64,000 bases of DNA, taken from Pteria penguin (taxonomy: Eukaryota; Mollusca; Bivalvia; Pterioida; Pteriidae). The position numbers were made by a program, and so were the translations under genes. Positions 23,701 to 35,397 of the stretch are shown here, in pieces (position 1 is the stretch's first letter; every line of letters starts with the position of its first letter). The notes below the pieces were generated by a model. That model was not told where the DNA came from. It worked only from the letters and a program-made list of their open reading frames with translations, and did not search any database. The DNA lies in contig CM068581.1 in assembly GCA_035048485.1 (NCBI GenBank), positions 10,181,430 to 10,245,429 of the forward strand, written 5' to 3'.

Positions 23701-26700
23701 GTTTAGTCAAAGAGCACTGTCTGTCTATACATGTAGTGATGGTGTTTAGTCAAAGAGCACTGTCTGTCTATACATGTAGTGATGGTGTTTAGTCAAAGAG
23801 CACTGTCTGTCTATACATGTAGTGATGGTGTTTAGTCAAAGATCACTGTCTGTCTATACATGTAGTGATGGTGTTTAGTCAAAGAGCACTGTCTGTCTAT
23901 ACATGCAGTGATGGTGTTTAGTCAAAGATCACTGTCTGTCTATACATGTAGTGATGGTGTTTAGTCAAAGAGCACTGTCTGTCTATAGTGACGGTGTTTA
24001 TTCAAAAATCACTGTCTGTCTATAGTGATGGTGTTTAGTCAAAGAACACTGTCTATCTATAATGATGGTGTTTAGTCAAACATCAAGACCTGCTTATAGT
24101 GAGGATGCTAGGTAAAAAAATCACTACCTGTCCATAGTAAAGATGTTAAGTCAAAGATCACTAGAGGTCTTTAATGAGGATGTTTATTCAAGGTCACAGT
24201 ATGTAGCTGCAAATAGAGAGAGTGTATAGTCATTAACTGTCCATAATAAGGTTGTTTGGTCAGAGATCACTAACTGGCTATACTGAATGTGTTAAGTCAA
24301 AGATCACTAGTAGATTATTAGCTGTCTATAGATAGTTTTCAATGGGCAAGAATCCCTTGAAGTTACCACCTGCTGTCAGCCATCTTGTGGATCAAACCAT
24401 AGTTTCTCTTTCTAATTCTTACTATTTTCAAACAGCTCATTTGAAATAGATTATAAGCTGTCAATATGAGGGTGTATAGTCAAGGATCATAAGCTGTCCA
24501 TAGTGAGGGGTGTTTAGTCAAGGATCATAAGCTGTCCATAGTGAGGGGTGTATAGTCAAGGATCATAAGCTGTCCATAGTGAGGAGTGTTTAGTCAAGGA
24601 TCATAAGCTGTCCATAGTGAGGGGTGTTTAGTCAAGGTTCATAAGCTGTCCATAGTGAGGGGTGTTTAGTCAAGGATCATAAGCTGTCCATAGTGAGGGG
24701 TGTTTAGTCAAGGATCATAAGCTGTCCATAGAGAGGGGTGTTTAGTCAAGGATCATATGCTGTCCATAGTGAGGGGTGTATAGTCAAGGATCATAAGCTG
24801 TCCATAGTGAGGGGTGTTTAGTCAAGGATCATAAGCTGTCCATAGTGAGGGGTGTTTAGTCAAGGATCATAAGCTGTCCATAGTGAGGGGTGTATAGTCA
24901 AGGATCATAAGCTGTCCATAGTGAGGGGTGTATAGTCAAGGATCATAAGCTGTCCATAGTGAGGGGTGTTTAGTCAAAGATCATAAGCTGTCTATAGTGA
25001 GGGGTGTTTAGTCAAAGATCACTGACTATTATATAATAGATAGGATGTTTAGTAAAATATCACTAGCCCTTTATAGTGAGGGTGTTTAGTCAAAGATCAC
25101 TAACTTTTCATAGATGCTCATAGGGTGTTTAGTAAAATATCATAGTGAGAGTGTTCAGTCAGTGATCAACAGCTGCCCATAGGGATTTTGGTCAAAGGTT
25201 ACCAGTTTGCCATAGTGATGGTGATTTATCAGAGATTTCTAACAGCCCGCAGCAATGGTGTTTGATCAGAGATTTCTAACTACTTATAATAAGGGCAGGT
25301 AGTCAAGAGTTCACCAGCTGCCCACATTGGGTTTTGATGAAAGTTCACTCAGGTGTTTGGTCAAAAATTTCTAGCTACCTTTATTGATAGTGATTAGTCA
25401 AAAATCAATAGCTCTCTAACTCACTCCTGGCACAAGATTTCAACTTTGCACTTGTAGTATTTATATGATATAAAATTTGAAAGTCACAAGTGGCATAAAA
25501 TTAAGAAGTTTTGTTTTATTTTTACTAGAACTATTCTTCTAAGTATTATTTCCCTGTTGAACGAACCCAATACATATTCCCCTGCAAACGTTGATGCCTC
25601 AGTGATGTATAGAAAGTGGAAGGAATCTAAGGGAAAAGATAAAGAATATGAAAACATAATACGGTAAGTGGAAGAAATTATTGTAAAAATTTAGTATGAG
25701 TGTTAAGAAATCAATTTCATTCAGAAATGTAACATAGCAAAAGACAGCATTTATTGTCACAAATGCAATACAGTAATCTGTAAGGGTTCATTATATTCAG
25801 ATAATACATACATTCCTTATTCTACTGCATAACATAAATGAAAATGATTTTTCTTATAGTTCATCTAAAGAATATGACTCAGTTTATGGTGTCTAACTTC
25901 AGTAATTCTATTCACTTGTACATTGCAAGCAAACTTCAGTATCTCAAACACAATGAACTTGAATACCTTGACTATCTCAAAGTCAAACATGTGTCCCAAA
26001 TTGTGGTGCAGTGTCTGTCATCTATGTATAATTCATAAACTTTTCACATATCGATTTCTTTAATGAAATCTTACCTAGGTCTTATATAACTCGTAAGGAA
26101 AGGAAATGCAGTTTTGTTCAAATGATGGTCATATCCCTTGAATAGGGGATAATAGAGACCAAAAATGGAAGAATATGCTAAATGACAAAAAAAGCTTTTA
26201 ACGAGTCAGTGGCTACAGTGATTTATTATACCCCCTACACCTGCAAAGAAAGTTTGGGGTGGTATATTGGAATCACCTTGTCTCTCTGTCTGTCTAGAAA
26301 ACTTTGACCTTGACCTTAACTTTTGAACCAAAAGAGATGGGGCCTTCATACTGGCCTTCATACTAAACGTGTGTATTCCTTGTGGCAAGCCCTTTCTGTT
26401 GGTACAAAAATTTTTGACCTCGTTACATTGACTTTAACGTTTGTGCTACTTTTCAAAAACTTTAACCTTGGCCATAACTTTACAACCAAAATAGATGGAG
26501 CCTTCATACTACACATGTGTATTCCTTGTAGCAAGACCTCTCTTTCGGTACCAAAGTTTTTGACCTTGTGACGTTGACATTTGACCTTTTTTTGAAAAAT
26601 TTTAGCTTTAGCCATAACTTTTGAATCAAAAGAGATGGGCCTTCATACCAGTACTACACATGTGTATTCCTTGTACATGTAGTAAGACCTGTACATGGTA

Positions 26701-29700
26701 CCAAAATATTTGACCTTGTGACGTTTACCTTGGTCTTTGCCCTACTTTATATTTTTTTGCCGAAGGGATAGGGGGGGGGGGTTGGGTATATCCATTTATC
26801 CCATAAGAACAGTTCTAGTTTTCTATATATATAACATCCTCATGGCATTAGGCAAAAAGTATGTTCATGGGAAAGCCATGTGGCAATATTTCGCCATGTC
26901 CTAGGGACCAATAGCTTTTGCAAAGACCAAGTTAAAATTTTCTTCACAAGAAGCATAAGTCACAATAGATTTTATATTCTATCTACAGCATCTTTATAAT
27001 ATTTTGTATCAAGTACATGTACATTATAAAGAGTTATAGCTAAATCCATGCACATAAGAAACAATTTTTACATATTTAGCCAGGTTAGCTTACCTTCTCA
27101 CAAACAAGTTTTATAAAGGGACACGGAGTCTATGTACATTTTTTACATTTTATTACTGAAGTACCTTTTATCATATTCAATGCAAATTTGGATATATGCT
27201 TACCTAAGAGAGAAAGAATCTTATTGATATTGGTGTCATAAGGTCAAAGGTCAAGGTCATAGCTGATATAAAAAAAACTTGAATTATTAGTTTCCAGGTG
27301 ATTCTCATGTATTTTCTGATATTAATAAATGCTCATCAGAATTTAATCATATTTCAGAGCTAATTTAGAATCTTATTAAATGGGAAGGATGCCTATAGAT
27401 TTGAGGGTCAAAATGTCGAAAGGCTACTGGTAACATTGATAGGAGTTATGGCCCATGAAACTTATAATGTAGGAAAGTTCGTTGCTGCTATGAATTAAGC
27501 CCATGCAGGGGCATACCGACATGTTTTACAAACATGCTCTAGTTATTCTGAATTTTATTGTTTGAACCATTAGAGATACACATAGGGCTTTGATATTTCA
27601 TGTGTAAATTCCTTATGACCAGAGCTTTCATTTGGTATTATCTCTTTTGACCTCATGACCTTGACCTACTTTTCAAAAACTTTTTTCTGGATTTTATCAT
27701 TTGAACTGTTAGAGTTGCATGTAGGACTTTGATATTTTATGTGTAGATTCCTTATGACCAGAGCTTTCATTTGGTGCCATCTCGTTTGACCTTGTTAGCT
27801 TGAACTTTGACTTACTTTTCAAAACACATAACAGACTTATAAATCTTTGCTTTTAATGTCCATTTGTCCATGAGATTATTATAAACTGCACTGGCAAACT
27901 ATGTTGTCTTCTGATAACTCTTGTTGCTTTTCATGAATTTTTTAAGATTGCAAAATAGGTAGAGTGGGGTTTTTTTCCCACATTTTCAAGTTTTACTCTG
28001 GAATGACTTAATGGACTTTGAGTAAACTTAAAAAGAATAGAATACTATAGGTCCCTAACAAGTGTGGTTGTTTTCTTCTGGATCAGTCAAATGATAGCTA
28101 AAATCAAGTCTTAGAAAGCATGTGTTGCATTGGAATGATGATATTTTATTAGTAATTAATTGATGTTGTTGTGGGCAGCAGGTGGCTACCTAACTCCTAC
28201 AACTATTCAGGTAAAGTAATGAAGCTTCACACAAATACTCCCCATGTGCCGTGGATGTGCCCTATTGATTTTGGGGCCAAAGATCAAGGTCATAAGGTCT
28301 TGATGAGTGAAAATAGTTTCTGGCCTATTACTGTATTTACATTCCACCTATTGTTATGAAACATCACAAACATACTCCCCATGAGTCATGGATTTGCCCT
28401 ATTGATTTCAGTATTAAAAGGTCAACAGTCAAGGTCATAAGGCCTTGATAAGTGAATGTGGTTTTCGGACTATAACTGTATTTACATTCCACTATTATTA
28501 TGAAACTTCTCACACATACTCCCAATGAGCCGAGGATGTGTCCTATTGATTTCAGGATCAAAAGGTCAAAGTCAAGGGCAATGAAAAAAAGGTATAAAAT
28601 CTAGGGTATGAAAGCTATTTTACAACTGGAGATATTGTATCTTTTATGCAACTTTCTTGTTTGTTTTTGACTTACATTTGGACTATGTCATTTTAATGCA
28701 AAAAGCATTTCATGTATATTTTCTCCATGGTTGATTTTTTAAGCACTTGATAGCTGTATTTTAGCCAGAATTAATTTGCTTTTGTCAAACAGAGATGAAA
28801 AATTTCTGCCAATTGGTGGATTTCATGGCAAATTTGGTCAGTTTCAAGATCGCTGTATATCTGGTGAGAAAATTTTGGGGGGTTTGTGATGTTTTTGAAA
28901 CTATCTTCATCAGCTCAATACATGAATCCTTCGATTTATACAAGTACATGTATATTTTTATAAGGGATACATATAAAATCAAGCATCTGACACCTGCTGC
29001 AAGTTTACGGTTTACATAGGTCACAATACTCATATTGGTCACGTAGGCTCCAAAATCAAATTTACAAAAGGCGACTACTTTTAAATCAGCCAAATGTTTG
29101 AAAGCAACATCATTTTCCTAACTTGAAAATATTGTACAAAATGTCTTTGAATTACTTTTAAATATCACCGTGTGATTGATGAAGAGACTATACTAAGCAC
29201 CTTCATAAATATATAAATGTGTGAGTATAATACCGGTAAGTATTTTATGTAAACTTTTTTTCGATGGTACAGTTTAATATTCTGCATTTTCAGGATTGAG
29301 AAGTGAAAAAAAATTGTGACACATTTTTACATTAAGTGTCCTCAGAATACCTGAAATTGGTCTATGAAATTGCTCATTTGCCATGATTTTCCAGGGGCTT
29401 CACCCCATGGACCCCAAACTTTGCCCCTACACCATGACTGGGAACCTGTGGCTAACAGACCTCTGGCTGATTTCAGCCTTTTTTATAGCCACTTACTTTC
29501 ATCTCTGGTCAAAGAATTTTTTAAGATTGCAAAAGGAAGGAGGGGAAGTTGATTTTTCACATTTTCAACTTTTTCTACTCTTCTTCTAGAATGATTTTGA
29601 GGAAACTTGGTAGGTATAAAGTAAAGATGGTCCTGTGCAATTTTAGATGTTTTCAAAGTTTTAAAGAAACTAAAGACTTATGACCACCCATAAGTATTGT

Positions 29701-30432
29701 TTTTTTATGGTGACTTCTGCCACATAACTGAGCCAGTAACTCCTCTTTTTTCTTTTTAAAACATTATTTGCAGTGTTTTCTGTCTTGGATGAGTGATAGA
29801 GGCCCACTTAATAGAGACGTCGTATTCGACACAGCATACTCAACTAATGAAGCCCTTTCAAATGACACCAAGGTCGATGACCTTTTGACCTTGACAATGA
29901 CCTTTATGCAAAAACTAAATTTTTGGACTTTGGACGGGGGCATTAGTGTTTCACAAACACAGCTTGTTTTATCTTGTGACTTTGAGCTAGCATTTCGACG
30001 TGCTTTTCTAGAAACTCTAGCCTTGAAGAAAACTTTTAAACCATATAAGGTATTGTTTTGGTACTTCATGTGTTAGTCTTTGTAGCAAAACTTTTCCATG
30101 GGTACCACATTACTGAAGGTTGGCATTATTTGTACATTGTTTCAGAACATGTTATATTGTATAAATGATATTTATATTAAAATGATTACAGGAAACAGGC
30201 ATTGGCTACAAAAGAGGATGCAGAAAAAGATGGAGTATGTGTTCCAACAACTTTACAGGAATATTGTGTAACTTTTAAACCAGTGGACACATCAAACAAT
30301 GATGTTGTTGATTTTTATGACGATGATGACTATGTGGGTGAAATGGATGATGATGATGATGATGAAGAAGATGACGATGGTGATAATTATTATGATGATG
30401 ATGAAGATTCTGGGAATGGAGGAGAATCATGA
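14536..30432 (+). CDS. CDC34: CDC34/UBE2R-type E2 ubiquitin-conjugating enzyme (whole gene)
   Basis: Joined exons 14536-14712, 18943-19029, 22380-22477, 25529-25663 and 30192-30432 encode 245 residues; human UBE2R proteins are about 236-238. It is the E2 that takes ubiquitin from E1 onto Cys93 ([12 protein letters not shown]) and builds mainly K48 chains with SCF/cullin-RING E3 ligases. Visible features are the N-terminal helix, HPN motif at 83-85, active Cys93, the CDC34-specific acidic loop ([14 protein letters not shown]) and a long Asp/Glu tail (about 205-245) that in the family binds the basic canyon of cullin-RBX. The ATG at 14536 has purine at -3 and G at +4. All introns are GT-AG and all phases agree. 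Introns of 3.1-4.5 kb are packed with repeats. The gene looks intact and functional. Confidence 0.96.
14871..15136 (+). repeat. left arm of a 2.5-kb inverted repeat pair
   Basis: This arm is the reverse complement, with many substitutions, of 17092-17375. Shared blocks include GCCTAAATGAAGAACACT, the AAAACTA-TTATACACA region and TCGATATCAT. The pair brackets about 2 kb of intron that itself holds a MITE and a SINE, so it may be the long terminal inverted repeats of an old element. Confidence 0.55.
15377..16055. mobile_element. Tc1/mariner-type MITE, 679 bp
   Basis: Near-perfect 27-bp terminal inverted repeats (TATTTACTCGAATATAATAC core; 15377-15403 and 16029-16055), differing only at the second base, with TA on both sides (15375-15376, 16056-16057). 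The left end repeats the word ATAATACGCA three times. No transposase frame is left, so it is non-autonomous. Confidence 0.75.
16454..16740 (-). mobile_element. tRNA-derived SINE with 10-bp target duplication
   Basis: On the - strand the head has RNA polymerase III promoter boxes (TGGCCTAGTGGTATC as A box, GGGATTCTATTCC as B box), then a conserved body with GTTAAAGATCCCT and a 3' tail of GATT repeats. The exact duplication TAAAAGTAAA flanks it at 16444-16453 and 16741-16750. The intact duplication implies a fairly recent insertion into intron 1 of CDC34, in antisense orientation. Confidence 0.85.
17092..17375 (-). repeat. right arm of the 2.5-kb inverted repeat pair
   Basis: Reverse-complement partner of 14871-15136. 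It ends with AGTGTTCTTCATTTAGGC, matching the outer edge of the left arm. Divergence between arms suggests age. Confidence 0.55.
17535..17933. mobile_element. 400-bp foldback element
   Basis: The left end GGGGGCAACCTCTCAT matches in reverse ATGAGAGGTTGCCCCC at the right, and pairing extends inward (TTCAAGTACTAAAAA with the TTTTTTAGTACTTG region). No coding frame. Non-autonomous DNA element by structure. Confidence 0.6.
18943..19029 (+). CDS. CDC34: CDC34 exon 2 (residues 60-88)
   Basis: Encodes [18 protein letters not shown] and the KMWHPNVYE block; the HPN asparagine (residue 85) stabilises the oxyanion in E2 catalysis. Acceptor TTTTAG and donor GTAAGA are both strong. Confidence 0.95.
19030..22379 (+). 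other. CDC34: CDC34 intron 2
   Basis: A 3350-bp intron from GTAAGA to CTGTAATAG. It contains two diverged units of a roughly 190-bp dispersed repeat at about 20340-20690 (CCTTGGGAC and AAGGTTAAGGTTAC words) and a recent 69-bp tandem duplication at 21076. Nothing coding is supported. Confidence 0.85.
21076..21213. repeat. 69-bp tandem duplication
   Basis: Two head-to-tail units of 69 bp (21076-21144 and 21145-21213), each starting TGAATGATTAA and ending GTCATTTTTCAC, differ at only a few positions. A young local duplication in intron 2. Confidence 0.85.
22380..22477 (+). CDS. CDC34: CDC34 exon 3 with catalytic cysteine
   Basis: Starts [12 protein letters not shown], so the active-site Cys93 is the fifth codon, and continues into the acidic insertion loop [16 protein letters not shown] that distinguishes CDC34/UBE2R and UBE2G enzymes. 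It ends two bases into an Arg codon before donor GTATGT. Confidence 0.96.
22985..24340. repeat. minisatellite, mixed 35- and 43-bp units
   Basis: Units built on GTGTTTAGTCAAAGATCACT followed by GTCTGTCTATAGTGATG, with or without an 8-bp ATACATGT insertion, giving 35- and 43-bp periods. Units in the 23500-23960 core are nearly identical, while the edges are diverged, as expected for an array that expands in the middle. Confidence 0.9.
24465..25020. repeat. homogeneous 38-bp minisatellite
   Basis: About 14 units of 38 bp (TTTAGTCAAGGATCATAAGC then TGTCCATAGTGAGGGGTG), most identical, alternating GTGTTTAG and GTGTATAG variants. It shares the TTTAGTCAA-GATCA core with the preceding array, so both derive from one ancestor; this block is more recently homogenised. 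Confidence 0.93.
25529..25663 (+). CDS. CDC34: CDC34 exon 4
   Basis: Encodes [20 protein letters not shown], then the [13 protein letters not shown] and [10 protein letters not shown] helices at the end of the UBC fold. It begins with the third base of the split Arg codon and ends two bases into another Arg codon before donor GTAAGT. Confidence 0.95.
26215..26790. repeat. tandem repeat, unit about 125 bp
   Basis: Four to five diverged units with shared words AAAGAGATGG, GCCTTCATACTACACATGTG, TGTATTCCTTGT and TTTTTGACCTTGTGACGTT. Related sequence reappears at 27540-27840. It ends at a G run (26770). Confidence 0.7.
27130..27545 (+). repeat. copy of the 3' module of the 35.4-38.6 kb element
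   Basis: It parallels 38330-38595: both contain AATGCTCATCAGAAT (or a variant), ATTTCAGAG, CTTATTAAA-GGGAAGGAT, ATAGGAGTTATG, and end in ACAAACATGCT. It also contains one AGGTCAAAGGTCA (27241-27253). It is therefore a short relative of that element, with only about one unit before the end module. Confidence 0.65.
28150..28570. repeat. tandem repeat, unit about 140 bp
   Basis: Three units sharing TGAAAC-TCACA-ATACTCCC, GTGCCCTATTGATTT, AAAGGTCAA and ATAACTGTATTTACATTCCA. It resembles the 35-38 kb family in its GGTCA-rich segment. Confidence 0.6.
29706..29752 (-). repeat. 45-bp fragment of the 460-bp dispersed repeat
   Basis: On the - strand this matches the start of the 460-bp repeat at 42261 and 52939 (GAGGAGTTACTGGCTCAGTT then ATGTGGCAGAAGTCACCAT) almost base for base, then stops. 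It lies in intron 4 of CDC34, more than 12 kb from the other copies. Confidence 0.8.
30192..30432 (+). CDS. CDC34: CDC34 exon 5 with acidic tail
   Basis: Completes the split Arg codon, then encodes [32 protein letters not shown] and the C-terminal tail, which is almost all Asp/Glu/Tyr with GAT-rich codons and ends SGNGGES-stop (TGA 30430-30432). The tail is somewhat longer than in vertebrate UBE2R2, which accounts for the total of 245 residues. Confidence 0.96.
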
Positions 30433-32370
30433 TGAAGACCCTGTGATTTTTTGATTTACTTTAAAAAGCAAATGGATTATTTTTATTCCAGATTGAAAGG
30501 TGAATGGTATGTTAGTGGAGTAAATGTGTATGTTTGCACGATTGAATTTATTAAAAGCGTGTATATATATTCAATGTTAAGGTGTTTCATTCTGGAATTT
30601 TGCTCAGATAGCCTAATGCTGCTTTCATATGAGCGTGCCATGTACTGGTAAAGAGAACTTTTTTTCTGTATTGGTCATCTTCATATGAGCATGCTATGAT
30701 CTCTTTACAGTAGAATAGTTGTAGTCTATTTAATCCTTGTGTATTTAGTAAATGATGTTTGCATACACAGATATCCATATAAAACAAAATATTTGTGTGA
30801 AATAAAACATGTAAATTGTCATTACTGTAGGGAGTACTGTAAGCAGTGTATTAGGTTAGGAAGGCCACAAACTGAACAAGTTGAGTACATTATTCACAAT
30901 ACAACTGTGGTATTAACTTTACACTAGAGAACAGAAATAAAGATTTTGTGCACTAAGTACATTGTACAGTCATGGGACATGCTTGTATTGTAGACCCACA
31001 GCTCATTCAAAACTTGATGACTGCTCTGTTATTAGATAACCATAAATCTATTTGAAACTTGTATACTAGTATGCTAGTTGGTGAATGTGAACCTGTTAAT
31101 GTGTAGCACTAAAAAAGAAGTTTAGTCTATTCCTCCCTGAATCATATCATGCATTTTCTTATTAAAGGTTTTATATATCACACACAGAGTGTTAACACAT
31201 TCTGCCTAATTATACATCATGAAAAATAAAATAAACATCAGTATATCATAATGAGAAGAAAAATACATGAATTATATATTTTTTGGTTATGTACTCTTCT
31301 TCCCAAATATGTTGGTGCTTACACCATCACCATTATATCCATGTGGTGGTAATCTTCACCCACTGGTCAAAAGATTAGAAGTTCTATTTTGCAACAGCTC
31401 TGTTGTCATGATAGTAAATAGAATTTGATTCTGTAAACAACACCTACAATATTCCTTAGGAGTTCATGATTTGTAATTTTGGAAATGGTGAAAATTGCAA
31501 CTCATACTTTGTTTGACTTAGGTAGCCTTGACGTAATCTTACTTTGTTCAAAATGCATTTATTTTCAAGACTGATTTCTTTATAGAATTATCTTTATTAT
31601 CTTGTATTACATTGTATTACATTTATATGACTATGTACAAATGTACATCTTCATGTAAATCTTTGTTTTGAGTATTCTTTGAATTTACTTTTATTCTAGA
31701 TAGAATGATAGAGTATGTCCTTCTAATCTAAAATATTTGTAAACTTGTATTTTGTAAGCATATGAACATGTCTGTGATGTTTTAGAAACATTACTAGCCA
31801 ACAATACAAGCCACCATACTTCATTCTTAAACAGTGAAAACACTGGAATGTCCATATAGAAATATGGTGAATGTGACCTCTCCAGAAAGGTAGTCTCTTT
31901 ACTCTGTTACTTTTTTATCAAAAATGTCAGTAAGGAATGAATCTTAAGATCTTCTGTATGTAACAGATGTTTATCAAAAGAGGTTTGACAAACACTATTT
32001 GATATTGACCTGAAGTACTTTCCTATCATATGCTTTATTAAGGCAATTAAAAACTGTATGCAATATTTTTTGTGTGGTTTCCACCATTGTAGACTCTGAT
32101 TATAGCAATTGTTAGAATTGTCAAAATATAAATAAAATCCAGGCAAGACATAATTGATTCATCATGGCCTGATCATATGTCATTGATTGGAGGGAGAGAG
32201 AATTATGTAACTGAGTACAGTCATATTCTTTCCTATACGTTTATTGATTATACTTTAACTTATTCACAGAGATATAACATGATATGTTGATAACCTTGTA
32301 TACATGTGTGTGTTGTATGTTGATTATCTCATTCACATCAATGATAAGAAATAAATATAATTTATTGCAA
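30433..32370 (+). other. CDC34 3' UTR and downstream flank
   Basis: AATAAA signals occur at 30801, 30936 and 31225, with further matches near 32130 and 32350. The one at 30936-30941 is 504 nt past the stop and is my preferred end; longer UTRs are possible. No coding frame is supported. Confidence 0.5.
30936..30941 (+). terminator. candidate CDC34 polyadenylation signal AATAAA
   Basis: Canonical hexamer followed by GATTTTGTG and T-rich sequence. Other hexamers at 30801 and 31225 are alternatives. Confidence 0.4.
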
Positions 32371-33349
32371 CTTTTTTCAAGTGGTTTGTAAGAAAAATCT
32401 CCTCAAGAACTTGTCAGGATTGAACAATGAGATATAGAAGGGTATTCTGGTCTACATTTTATGTAACCTGAGTCACTTTTGCCATTTGTCTTTGTCTGTC
32501 TTCTGTTAACTTCTTAGTTCAGATGAGTTACATGTATTGTGATGGTGCAGTGTAAGTCATCTGCTTGTCATCACTGACATCAGTAAAGCTTTCTCATTTT
32601 TAGTTTTCGCCATAAAACACTGCATGGATTTTAATGAAATGATGCATATTTGATTCTTGTACATGTAAGGAGATGCAATTTTTTTCAAATGGTGTTTACC
32701 GGTATTACCATGAAGTAGGGAGTCACAAGGGCCAGGAATGGAGAATCTTCTTTGAAGGTCAGCCTTTTCCCCTCCCAAAAAGGTAGTTTTGTTTCCTGCC
32801 TCCTGACAGAACGTGATTTTTATCCCCAATTCCAAAGTTTTTATGGTAGTACAAACCAAACACGCTTTATAATTGTCGCGTTATTTGCGAGCTTATTGGC
32901 AATAATTTGAGTATGAAATTAAAAGTGCGTTTAGCACACAGACGCAACGACAATTGTCAAATGCGCTGCAGACATATTTCCTCTACTACTTCTATCTCCG
33001 CAACATTCTGTTATTGGGTCGTTTCATTATACAAAGTCACTTCCCATTTGAGCAGGTATTTTACGTCAAACCATCGTGACGTCAACCAGTTCTATGGAAA
33101 CAACGCAATTTCGAAAGGATGTAGAAAGTGAATGACATCACAAAGTTTGACGTCAGATATCTGCTTGTACATGTATAGGAAACAATTTTGTGTTACAAGA
33201 AAACCCAATTTCCCTACAAAAGTTCTACCATGTCTTGTTTTATTTCCTTAAATATACAGATTAAAGCAAATAAAAAGTAATAGAAACAAGCAAATGTTAC
33301 ACTTAAAATTATAACAAGCAACGTGCATTTGTTTACACTATATATTACG
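32371..33349. other. no gene seen
   Basis: Mixed sequence with open frames up to about 100 codons on both strands. None shows family motifs or repeat structure. Confidence 0.4.
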
Positions 33350-34297
33350 GAAACGTTTTGGTGCCTGGTGTTGTTGTGTTGTAAGTAGGCATCATGACAG
33401 AAATAAAATTGACTTGCCGAGATCAATAAAACTTGACGTAATGAAGTTGAAAAGTTGCTGTAACTGTCTTTAAACGAGTTCTTTTGGGCAATTTGTCATA
33501 AATAATACAGTTAGTTGATTTTCTTTAAGTCAAGATAACTTAATGCAATTTACCTCATGTCAATTTTAAAATAATTCGTCGTAATAAAGTCGCATTCCCA
33601 TGAAAATCAAGTATTATTGACAAATGTTTTATTGATGTTGGCATAAACATGTTACTAACGAGAATTTTATATCGAGTTATTGTTTTAAAAATACCAATTT
33701 GAGATTTCGTAAGTCAATTTCTCTTTGAAATCGAGTTATCAAACTCGCATTGGTATGAAAATCTCAAAATATTGACTTTGTTGAAGTCGACATGATGCCA
33801 AAAAGTAATACTAACTGATATTCTTTTTGACGGCCATTATTTAAATGTTGAACATCCTGTTTAAATATTCAACATGTAAGTAATGGTCGTCAAAAAGAAT
33901 ATCAGTTAGTATTACTTTTCGGCATCATGCCGACTTCAACAAAGTCAATATTTCGAGATTTCAGAAAAATGCGAGTTTGATAACCCGATTTCGAAGGGAC
34001 ATTGACTTACGAAATCTCGAATTGGTATTTTCAAAACAATAACTCGACACAAAATTCTCGTAATAGCATGTTTATTCCCATATCAACAAAAATGATGTCG
34101 TTAATTCTTGATTTTCATGGGAATGCGACTTTATTACGACGATTTATTTTAAAATTGACATGAGGAAAAATCGTATAAGTTATCTTGACTTTAAGAAAAT
34201 CATTACGTCATCAAGTTTTATTAAGTTCGGCAAGTCAATTTTATTTTTGTCATGATACCGACTTACAACACAACAACACCAGGCACCAAAACGTTTC
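33350..34297. mobile_element. long foldback palindrome (about 950 bp)
   Basis: Two arms are reverse complements around a centre near 33860. Outer ends are GAAACGTTTTGGTGCC and GGCACCAAAACGTTTC; the inner edge pairs CTAACTGATATTCTTTTT at 33811 with its complement ending at 33910. The left arm has about 75 bp not found in the right (around 33425-33500). The same short peptide-like frame appears in both arms only because they are copies. No transposase. A foldback or MITE-class element is most likely. Confidence 0.8.
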
Positions 34298-34299
34298 TG

Positions 34300-35395
34300 T
34301 AGATAAATTAACACCTATCGATATCCTTTTTTTACGACTTGACGCCAATCTTATCACTTCAGCGACATTTATAAGTTACGATGATCAAAGCAAATGATCA
34401 TTGGGCCGAGATGATGTGCACTCTCCATTGAAAGTGTGTTTAGCCATTTTGTTTAGATATCTTGTATGAGACATAAAGCTGAGAGAATAGTGGAAAAAAG
34501 GAACGAAATGGGAATGCGGGGAGGGAAGTGGGAAGGGTTGTGGTTGAGACCAGGGGCAAGTTATTAGTATGAAAGGAGGGATGCTGAAAAAACCCACTTC
34601 GCAAAAGAGATCTTTCTTTTCTCATTACTACATATAAAATATATATTAATTCCATAAAGGAATGCTCTAAAAAACTCTTCAAATCGCATGACAATTTCTT
34701 TCTTGTTATTTGCTCTCGTATGAACACATTGTATATGCTCAGTCAGTTAAATGTATTTTGTTTAAACGGCATTTATTGTGAAAATATACATTAAGCATAC
34801 AATATATTGCGTTAAGAAGCAAATACTGAAATATACTTATATCAAGCTCTCTCCTTGTGACGAACTTTGAATGCATAATTAGATTGCAAAATACCAGTTG
34901 TTTTTTTTTCTTTCTTTCATTTTTCAATCTTTTATTTTTCAAAGGTTTCTTGTACCATTTCATTTGGAATTTTTTTGTCCTTTAAATATTTGTATAAAGC
35001 TAAGAGGTCAATGTTTGGGAAGAGTTTAGACTAAGTTTGGGGAAAAATCAACATCGACAATGAAATTTTCATTTGGCAATGGCCCTGAAAACGGATTTGA
35101 TTTGAAAAAAACCCACTGGATACTTAGCATATAGTGGCGGATTTAGAGGGGGGCTCCTTTTTTGCTATAGATTCATTTTTGACACACAGAATATAAGATG
35201 TAGTATCAAATTTGAAAATAGAAGGCGTTGTTGTAATGGATCGTCCCATTTATGGATTTTATTTTAAAACTTTTTTCTGTTGAAAGTCGGGGATATTTAG
35301 TGTTAATAGATGACTATTAATAAGTTGAAATAATGTTTTGTAGAAGCAATAATTCCCAGAGGAGTTCTTTGTCCAGAATAATAGTTTCTAATTAT
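34300..35395. other. no gene seen
   Basis: AT-rich, with polypyrimidine stretches near 34500-34600 (purine-rich on +) and a short GTGGCGGATTTAGAGGGG word at 35142 that resembles the end of a common G-run-bearing MITE. Nothing coding is supported. Confidence 0.4.
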
Positions 35396-35397
35396 AC

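Larger units (their letters stand above)
22478..25528 (+). other. CDC34: CDC34 intron 3
   Basis: A 3051-bp intron from GTATGT to TTTTTACTAG. About two thirds is minisatellite (22985-25140), followed by decaying units to about 25400. Confidence 0.88.
25664..30191 (+). other. CDC34: CDC34 intron 4
   Basis: A 4528-bp intron from GTAAGT to ATTACAG. It carries three blocks of GGTCA/TGACC-rich dispersed repeats (26215-26790, 27130-27840, 28150-28570), another at about 29790-29940, and a 45-bp fragment of the 460-bp repeat at 29706. No additional exon is evident. Confidence 0.85.

Noticed and set aside
22985..25020. CRISPR-like array
   Set aside because: Units are contiguous with no unique spacers, in an animal intron.
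29764..30076. Overlapping 100-codon frames on both strands in intron 4
   Set aside because: They lie in GGTCA-rich dispersed repeat sequence and have no recognisable motif.
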